A DNA stretch of 43,468 nucleotides, taken from the IMG/VR virus record IMGVR_UViG_3300025666_000015, positions 1 to 43,468 of that record; one strand, given 5' to 3'. Position 1 is the stretch's first letter. Each line of letters begins with the position of its first letter. Below, in pieces: positions 39,126-43,468 of this stretch. The DNA comes from a virus. Under the pieces are notes generated by a model, which made no database searches, was not told the DNA's origin, and was given only the letters and a program-made list of their open reading frames with translations. A program made the position numbers and the translations under genes.

Positions 39126-40214
39126 TTAACGCATCTCCTCAATCCCTTTAAGTAAGCGGTCTACAGAGCTACTGTATGAAAATTTTTCTTTTAATTTTTC
39201 TCCTTCTGTGTTAATTTGTCCCTTTTTCTGGGACGCTGTCTCCATAGCTTGTGCCACAATGTCGCTGTCCCAAGTGTAGATGTTGCCTTGATTAAATTCA
39301 GAACCTTCTTGAAAAAACTTACCATCGTAACAGGATTCTTTTCCTTTAGATTCCACAATAATAGAATTATTCTTTGAAGCCCAATCTTTATGAGATGTTT
39401 CATTTAAAACGATAGACCACTTACCTAGACAAGAAGCATTGAAACTTGGAAGATTCCAACCCTCAGCGCCACTAAGCCCAGTCAAATCGATATCAACAGC
39501 ATTAAGAAAATCATTAACCTCTGAATTTGTTTTTAAATATGGTAGAAAATTAATATTTGTATAGCGTTTTTCACCCAAACAATTAGATAGGGCGGCTTGC
39601 ATCTCTTCTTTTTTAAAGAAAGGATTTGTTACACAAACACTGAGTTGATATTTATTATTATTTCCGTATTTAGATAACCACAATTTAATAATCTTTTCTG
39701 TGTGTTTCCTTTTTTCAAATTTACCCATTAAACCAAAATGAATAATGTCGGGGTCTAAATATTGTTTATTGGTTTTAAAAAAATCCTCATCGAAACCAAC
39801 AGGAATAACATCGGTTTTTACTCCATGCTTTTTAAAAGATTCAGCTGCATAGTTGCTACTAAAATAAATCTTATCTTGAAAATTAGCCAAATTAATTTCT
39901 GCTTCGGTTGGTTCATTAAGTTCATAAAAAGTATATAGGGCTTGTTTTTGCCCAATCCTGGCTTGAGATCCGTTTAAGTGCCAAAGTTTAAAACAAGGGA
40001 TATCAGGTTTAATTTTTTGGTTTGCGTTTTGCACAGAGTCTTGCAACCAAGACCCGAACTCCTTATCAATTTTATTAAAAGATTGAAAATCTGGATTTCC
40101 ACCAATCGGAAACCACATCACATCAATACCCTTCCGCCATAGTTGGCGGAGGATATTATATGATACGTTTCCAAATGAAAGAGAGTTCATTGGAGTTTCT
40201 ACAATTAATTGCAT
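39126..40214 (-). CDS. GT-B glycosyltransferase (GT4-like)
   Basis: A 362-residue protein that looks like a family 4 glycosyltransferase using a nucleotide sugar. N-terminal domain: MQLIVETPMNSLSFGNVSYNILRQL with the S-FG-V-YNIL pattern after the first strand. Linker and second domain: VIPVGFDEDFF, FGLMGKFEKRKHTEKIIKLW (start of the donor-binding domain), then GAEGWNLPSFNASCLGKWSIVLN, the equivalent of the E-x7-E region with E replaced in the second position by the N of PSFNA. The second catalytic glutamate is therefore not obvious. Phage enzymes of this kind decorate DNA, virion proteins or host surface glycans. It is 3 nt from the SSB stop and is probably co-transcribed. Confidence 0.72.
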   Translation of the reverse strand: MQLIVETPMNSLSFGNVSYNILRQLWRKGIDVMWFPIGGNPDFQSFNKIDKEFGSWLQDSVQNANQKIKPDIPCFKLWHLNGSQARIGQKQALYTFYELNEPTEAEINLANFQDKIYFSSNYAAESFKKHGVKTDVIPVGFDEDFFKTNKQYLDPDIIHFGLMGKFEKRKHTEKIIKLWLSKYGNNNKYQLSVCVTNPFFKKEEMQAALSNCLGEKRYTNINFLPYLKTNSEVNDFLNAVDIDLTGLSGAEGWNLPSFNASCLGKWSIVLNETSHKDWASKNNSIIVESKGKESCYDGKFFQEGSEFNQGNIYTWDSDIVAQAMETASQKKGQINTEGEKLKEKFSYSSSVDRLLKGIEEMR

Positions 40215-40217
40215 TTT

Positions 40218-40595
40218 TTAGAATGGAATTTCTTCGTCTGTCCCAGGGTTTGAGTTAGATGGGGCTGGTGTAGATGTTTCTTGTTGTTTATCCCCCTTAC
40301 TTCCAAGGAATTGAACATTATCAGCCTTTACATAAAGCTTTGACTGCTTCTTGCCATCCTTTTCCCATGTGTCTTGAACCAATCGTCCGTCTACTAGAGC
40401 TTGTCGGCCCTTACTTAGATACTTTTGGCAAATTTCACCGAGCTTACCCCAAGCTTCCACATCTACATAAGATACCTTATCCTTAGAATAAGTATCGTTA
40501 ACTGCTACAACAAGACGGGTAACAGTTGTTTCCCCTGCTTGGCGTGATTCTGGATCTCTTGCGAGATTTCCTACTAGTACTGTTTTGCTATACAT
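40218..40595 (-). CDS. ssb: single-stranded DNA-binding protein (bacterial type)
   Basis: A 125-residue OB-fold SSB: MYSKTVLVGNLARDPESR opens the fold, VSYVDVEAWGKLGEICQKYLSKGRQALVDGRL forms the strand-helix-strand core, and KLYVKADNVQFLG closes it. After a flexible Ser/Pro-rich linker it ends DEEIPF, the acidic tip through which SSB binds replication and repair enzymes. The ATG at 40595 was chosen because it begins the conserved fold; an ATG at 40640 would add 15 residues. The gene overlaps the end of the sigma-like gene by 22 nt. Confidence 0.9.
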   Translation of the reverse strand: MYSKTVLVGNLARDPESRQAGETTVTRLVVAVNDTYSKDKVSYVDVEAWGKLGEICQKYLSKGRQALVDGRLVQDTWEKDGKKQSKLYVKADNVQFLGSKGDKQQETSTPAPSNSNPGTDEEIPF

Positions 40596-41146
40596 ATTTT
40601 TCTTATTTCTGTTAAATGTTTGTTGTGAATGTTTATACATCCTTGGATTGATAAGTCAAGCTTTTTCGCTATTTTTTTCCAAGGCGTTATTTTTGACCCA
40701 CTGTTATATCTCATATTAAATATTTTTCTGGCTCTTTTGTCTGCTATTTTATTAATAATAGAAATAATGTTTTTAATACTTTCTTTATTTTCTATTTCAT
40801 TTGAATCGGATGTTTGTAGAATTTTTTCATTTAAAATCTCTCCAATGTTGGATTGAGGAAATTTCATTTTTTTGTTATAGATATTTAAGCACTTCCATCT
40901 GGCTAGATTACCCACATAAGTGCTAAACTTTGTATTCTTATCTTCATTAAAGCTTATAGCGGCGTCGTAAATACAAAAGGATTTGTCCTGTATAATATCA
41001 TCTTTATTTATACCTTCAACTGAATCTGGAATATATCTATTAACCATTTCTATATAAATGCCAGAATGCCTATTGATTAATTCTTTAATTGAATCATCGT
41101 CCTTGTTGTTTTTTACTTTATTTATTAAATATAAATCTTCTTCCAT
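40574..41146 (-). CDS. second sigma70-family-like factor (190 aa)
   Basis: A 190-residue protein. Residues 5-95 resemble sigma region 2: a first helix DSIKELINRHSGIYIEMVNRY, an acidic DDIIQDKSFCIYDAAISFNEDKNTKFSTYVGNLARWKCLNIYNKK segment matching the DLxQexxlglxxaxxxFdxxkgxkFxTYaxxxirwxixxxxr pattern. Residues 135-185 (RKIFNMRYNSGSKITPWKKIAKKLDLSIQGCINIHNKHLTEIRKI) resemble the region 4 HTH. The ATG at 41146 is preferred; an upstream TTG at 41179 would add 11 residues. It lies among replication-type genes and may act in an earlier phase than the 9140 factor; both have region 2 and region 4-like parts. Its start overlaps the dNMP kinase end by 22 nt. Confidence 0.72.
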   Translation of the reverse strand: MEEDLYLINKVKNNKDDDSIKELINRHSGIYIEMVNRYIPDSVEGINKDDIIQDKSFCIYDAAISFNEDKNTKFSTYVGNLARWKCLNIYNKKMKFPQSNIGEILNEKILQTSDSNEIENKESIKNIISIINKIADKRARKIFNMRYNSGSKITPWKKIAKKLDLSIQGCINIHNKHLTEIRKICIAKQY

Positions 41147-41709
41147 TTTTCTTCGTGATTCTCCTTTATCATTTGCCAAATAATATCGGCGTGTGACCTA
41201 CATTCATCCATTAAATCTGGAGAGTAAAGCGGCCAAGTGTGGGTCAAATTAGAAGAAGATGAGACTAGTGGATCATTAATCGCCTCAATCTCATTTGGTG
41301 GCTTGTTGCCCTGCTTTGTGATATGAATAACTTGGCCACTATTATCTTGAATCAGTTTTACTTCAAAATCAAACCTAACATCAGAGATGATGGGAAATAT
41401 CTTATTGTCGTGCATGGCTTGTTCGATATTGTCGGCCACTTTAGAAAACCAAATATTCTGCCCGTATTTGGTTTTCATAGCTTCTCCATAAGCAACAAGA
41501 ATAGGTCTTATAATTTTTTTGTCTTCTGTATCTTCGGAGAAAGCAGAAATGCCAAATTCTTTATTTATAAAAGGATTTATTTTCTCCTTAAGGGAATCTG
41601 CAAGCGAAAAGATTTGGACATCAATTTGCCAATCCTCTTTGATTGTTTTCGCCAAATTAATAGCGAGGGTATCTTTACCAGATCTAGCTAGTCCTCCTAT
41701 TCCAATCAT
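41125..41709 (-). CDS. deoxynucleoside monophosphate kinase
   Basis: A 194-residue P-loop kinase: GLARSGKDT (6-14) is the Walker A loop with the GKD variant typical of phage dNMP kinases (T4 gp1 family). Further hallmarks are FSLADSLKEKINPFINKEFG (20s-50s), an RPILVAYGEAMKTKYGQNIWFSKVADNI segment matching the (R)xxLQxxGt-xxR-region, and IFPIISDVRFDFEVKLIQ, the strand leading to the substrate-binding DVRF. It phosphorylates dNMPs to dNDPs and fits the ribonucleotide reductase genes across the intergenic gap. It overlaps the gene upstream by 4 nt. Confidence 0.85.
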   Translation of the reverse strand: MIGIGGLARSGKDTLAINLAKTIKEDWQIDVQIFSLADSLKEKINPFINKEFGISAFSEDTEDKKIIRPILVAYGEAMKTKYGQNIWFSKVADNIEQAMHDNKIFPIISDVRFDFEVKLIQDNSGQVIHITKQGNKPPNEIEAINDPLVSSSSNLTHTWPLYSPDLMDECRSHADIIWQMIKENHEEKWKKIYI

Positions 41710-41996
41710 ATATTTAAATTTTTAATTATTTCTGATAATGAACGAGATTCTTTATGCATCCCAATGTCCGCGAATACTTTGTCTATTCTAATCAAAATAT
41801 CTGAATCTTCAAATTTTTCTTCAATCTTTTTTACCCTAATGCATGGAGAAACCTCCGCTTGATCTTCTAGAATATTAATTCCTTCTCTGATCGCTTCACT
41901 AGCCGCTTTATTTTCATCTTTAGCTTGAACGATGGTTGACCAACCAGCCGTTGTGCAAAAATAAAAATCCTTCTTAGAACTGTCTAATTTAATCAT
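41706..41996 (-). CDS. small conserved phage protein, unknown (96 aa)
   Basis: A 96-residue protein starting with strand KDFYFCTTAGWSTIVQAKDENKAASEAIREGINIL, then SPCIRVKKIEEKF and a final helix SRSLSEIIKNLNI. The FYFCTTAGWSTIVQA(K)(D) start followed by an A-helix resembles small proteins in cyanophage and other marine phage genomes; no function is known to me. It is the first gene of the leftward operon running to the SSB and glycosyltransferase genes. A weak TTGACT followed by a poor -10 lies upstream. The stop overlaps the start of the dNMP kinase gene (ATGA). Confidence 0.65.
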   Translation of the reverse strand: MIKLDSSKKDFYFCTTAGWSTIVQAKDENKAASEAIREGINILEDQAEVSPCIRVKKIEEKFEDSDILIRIDKVFADIGMHKESRSLSEIIKNLNI

Positions 41997-42031
41997 TAGA
42001 CTAACAACTTAACTGATATAAAAGAAAAGTC

Positions 42032-42049
42032 AAGCCAATTTTTTGGCTT
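42032..42049. terminator. small hairpin, possible terminator
   Basis: AAGCCAA (42032-42038) and TTGGCTT (42043-42049) form a 7-bp stem with a TTTT loop. On the minus strand the sequence after it is T-rich (GACTTTTCTTTT), but the stem is weak, so termination is uncertain. Confidence 0.35.
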
Positions 42050-42112
42050 ATTGTTTATATATATTTATTAATCTATTAAATATTTATTAATATATATTTT
42101 ATATATTATCTC

Positions 42113-42141
42113 CCCTTCCTCAGCGTTCCGCTTCGTAAGGG
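42113..42141. other. interrupted hairpin, possible structured RNA element
   Basis: CCCTT (42113-42117) pairs with AAGGG (42137-42141), and AGCG (42122-42125) with CGCT (42129-42132). The two stems are separated by a symmetric 4x4 internal loop (CCTC/TCGT) and closed by a TTC loop. It stands out as the only GC-rich stretch in the AT-rich gap. It has no T-run on the plus side, so it is not a typical terminator. Confidence 0.4.
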
Positions 42142-42216
42142 AAGAAAACTTATTATAATACGAAAAATCAGTAAGTCAAGTAAAAAAATTTATTTTTCAA
42201 AATTTGCTAAAAATAA

Positions 42217-42244
42217 TTGACATAGTGGCTCAATCGTGTAAATT
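42217..42244 (+). promoter_or_regulatory. sigma70-like promoter for nrdB overlapping a GTGTAA motif
   Basis: TTGACA (42217-42222), a 16-nt spacer and TAAATT (42239-42244) are followed after exactly 7 nt by the ATG at 42252, implying a leaderless mRNA. TCGTGTAA (42234-42241) overlaps the -10, so the late-type element may also act here at 10 nt spacing. Confidence 0.55.
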
Positions 42245-42251
42245 GATTCAT

Positions 42252-43223
42252 ATGTTATTTGAAGAACAAATCTCTAGAAAACCGAACCTCTATCCTTGGA
42301 CAGAGGAATTTGTAAACGCCATGCATAATGGATTTTGGACTGATAAGGAGTTTAACTTTCAGTCAGATGTCCAAGACTTTAAGATAAATATGAATGATCA
42401 AGAAAGGGAGATGGTTAAAAAAACACTTTCTGCCATTGGTCAAGTCGAAGTATCTGTAAAAAAGTTCTGGGCAAACCTAGGTGAACATCTACCACACCCA
42501 GGAATCACTGATCTTGGTTACGTTATGGCTAACATTGAGGTTATTCATAATAACGCCTATGAAAGACTTTTGAGCGTCCTCGGATTAGAAGATGCCTTTG
42601 AAGAAAACCTTAAACTCGATATCATTAAAGGAAGAGTTGATTACTTGAGAAAGTATCTCGACAAATGCTATAAAGACGAAAAGAAACAGTATGTATATTC
42701 TTTGATTTTGTTCACTCTGTTCGTGGAAAACGTTTCATTGTTTAGTCAATTTTATGTCATTAATTGGTTTAATCGATACGAAAACCTCCTAAAAGACACA
42801 GCTCAGCAAGTTGCATACACAAGCAAAGAAGAAGATATTCACGCAAAGGTAGGCACAAAAATAGTTAATGTTTTAAGGGAAGAATATCCAGAGATTTTTG
42901 ATGAAGACCTAATCTCTCGATTAAGAGAAGAGGCTGTTTGTGCTTTTGAAGCCGAGTCAAAAATTATTGATTGGATTATCGGAGATTATTCAAAAGAAAA
43001 CATCAGTGCAGATATTTTAAAAGAGTTTATTAAAAACAGACTCAACGAATCATTAAAACAAATTGGTGTGGATGAGGTTTTTGACGTTGACAAAGAAAAA
43101 ATAAACCTTACAATGTGGTTTGATGAAGATGTCTTGGGCAATTCCGCTACAGACTTTTTCTTTAAACGTCCAGTGGAATATTCCAAGAAGGACAAATCAT
43201 TTGACGAAAACGACTTATTCTAA
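42252..43223 (+). CDS. nrdB: ribonucleotide reductase class I beta subunit
   Basis: This 323-residue protein carries the metal-radical cofactor used to reduce ribonucleotides. Ligands and the radical site are visible: E66 (GQVEVSV), E96-x-x-H99 (NIEVIH), Y103 four residues after H99 as in the class I tyrosyl radical, E159 (LFVENVSLF), and E194-x-x-H197 (KEEDIHAKVG). The first ligand is Glu where E. coli NrdB has Asp84. The C-terminus (KKDKSFDENDLF) is acidic with a terminal Phe, as needed to dock on NrdA. The ATG at 42252 is preferred to an upstream TTG at 42204 because it begins the conserved protein and has a promoter 7 nt upstream. nrdA follows with a 1-nt overlap. Confidence 0.93.
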   Translation: MLFEEQISRKPNLYPWTEEFVNAMHNGFWTDKEFNFQSDVQDFKINMNDQEREMVKKTLSAIGQVEVSVKKFWANLGEHLPHPGITDLGYVMANIEVIHNNAYERLLSVLGLEDAFEENLKLDIIKGRVDYLRKYLDKCYKDEKKQYVYSLILFTLFVENVSLFSQFYVINWFNRYENLLKDTAQQVAYTSKEEDIHAKVGTKIVNVLREEYPEIFDEDLISRLREEAVCAFEAESKIIDWIIGDYSKENISADILKEFIKNRLNESLKQIGVDEVFDVDKEKINLTMWFDEDVLGNSATDFFFKRPVEYSKKDKSFDENDLF

Positions 43224-43468
43224 TGGAAAAATATTACTGGTTAAATAAAGATTCAAAAACTTTTCTCAAACGCGGTTACCTTCAAGGCGACCAAACACCA
43301 GAGGGAAGAATTAAAGAAATAGCGGGGGCTGCCCAAAAAACGCTAGGCATACCAGGTTTTGCTGATAAGTTTGAAGACTATATGTCGAGAGGTTGGTTTA
43401 GTTTGTCTAGCCCAATTTGGGCAAACTTTGGTTTAGAGCGTGGTCTTCCCATCTCTTGCTTTGGTTCA
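43223..43468 (+). CDS. nrdA: ribonucleotide reductase class I alpha subunit, N-terminal part (cut by window end)
   Basis: Only the first 82 codons are inside the window, and the frame stays open to the end. The start MEKYYWLNKDSKTFLKRGYLQGDQTPEGRIKEIAGAA leads straight into the catalytic chain, so an N-terminal ATP-cone (the overall activity regulator) is absent. The segment YMSRGWFSLSSPIWANFGLERGLPISC carries the SSPxxxN...G...SC pattern with the redox-active cysteine equivalent to C225 of E. coli. The ATG overlaps the stop of nrdB (TAATG), so the two are translationally coupled. Confidence 0.9.
   Translation, partial: MEKYYWLNKDSKTFLKRGYLQGDQTPEGRIKEIAGAAQKTLGIPGFADKFEDYMSRGWFSLSSPIWANFGLERGLPISCFGS

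Larger units (their letters stand above)
41997..42216. other. AT-rich divergent intergenic region
   Basis: This non-coding gap separates the leftward replication-type operon from the rightward nrd operon. Positions about 42050-42110 are almost pure A and T (runs of TATATATTTATTAAT type). It also holds two hairpins: AAGCCAA (42032-42038) with TTGGCTT (42043-42049), and a longer interrupted one at 42113-42141. No ORF of convincing size was seen. An origin of replication or a regulatory hub is possible, but there is no iteron array to prove it. Confidence 0.5.

Noticed and set aside
40595-40640. Upstream ATG at 40640 as the start of SSB
   Set aside because: It adds 15 polar residues not typical of SSB and lies deeper inside the sigma-like gene. 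The fold begins at the ATG at 40595.
42204-42251. TTG at 42204 as the nrdB start
   Set aside because: The extra 16 residues would cover the promoter and are not typical of NrdB; the ATG at 42252 is 7 nt after the -10 and begins the conserved protein.

Overview
This window is part of an AT-rich genome of a tailed double-stranded DNA phage (Caudoviricetes). It holds the packaging and head genes, a long tail module and the edge of a DNA and nucleotide metabolism region. There is no integrase, plasmid gene or chromosomal housekeeping context. A tail tape-measure gene of 2109 codons is present and no tail sheath or baseplate wedge gene is recognisable, so a long non-contractile (siphovirus-like) tail is the simplest reading. 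PhoH, Hsp20, class I ribonucleotide reductase, a bacterial-type SSB and a GT-B glycosyltransferase are often found together in marine and freshwater phages. The host cannot be fixed from the sequence.

Layout. 1-411: the 5' end of a tRNA and a small gene on the minus strand, with a terminator and a possible small RNA. 478-8082: two tail-tube-like proteins, then five tandem paralogs of unknown function that are probably virion appendage proteins. 8101-19247: PhoH, zinc ribbon, sigma-like factor, HTH protein (candidate small terminase), C2H2-ERCC4 nuclease, large terminase, portal, a small protein, protease-scaffold, a decoration-like protein and major capsid protein. 19335-20742: three small genes, two of which share a SAP/HeH-like C-terminal motif. 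20874-23976, minus strand: tail tube and three neck or tail-completion candidates. 24028-38271, plus strand: chaperone-like genes, tape measure, a gpM-like minor tail protein with a carbohydrate-binding-like insert, and two further tail-tube paralogs, the second carrying about 930 extra residues. 38266-41996, minus strand: FmdB-like protein, Hsp20, glycosyltransferase, SSB, a second sigma-like factor, a dNMP kinase and a small protein. 41997-43468: an AT-rich divergent intergenic region, then nrdB and the start of nrdA on the plus strand.

Regulation is the most notable part. The octamer (A/T)AGTGTAA recurs just upstream of start codons on both strands. At six genes exactly 8 nt separate it from the ATG, and at others 9 or 10. 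If TGTAAN is a -10 hexamer, the transcript would begin at or next to the A of the ATG, giving leaderless mRNAs. Two sites with host-like -35/-10 elements (before the 37-270 gene and before nrdB) show the same 7-nt distance from -10 to ATG. Two sigma-like factors in the window could supply the specificity. A separate exact 20-nt element precedes both the tail-tube gene and an internal in-frame ATG in the protease-scaffold gene, so a free scaffold may be made separately.

Other striking points are mosaic sequence sharing among the five paralogs, the (D/N)FE-rich repeats in two tail-tube paralogs, and a PD-(D/E)XK-like domain in the tape measure bounded by repeated IPNFA motifs.
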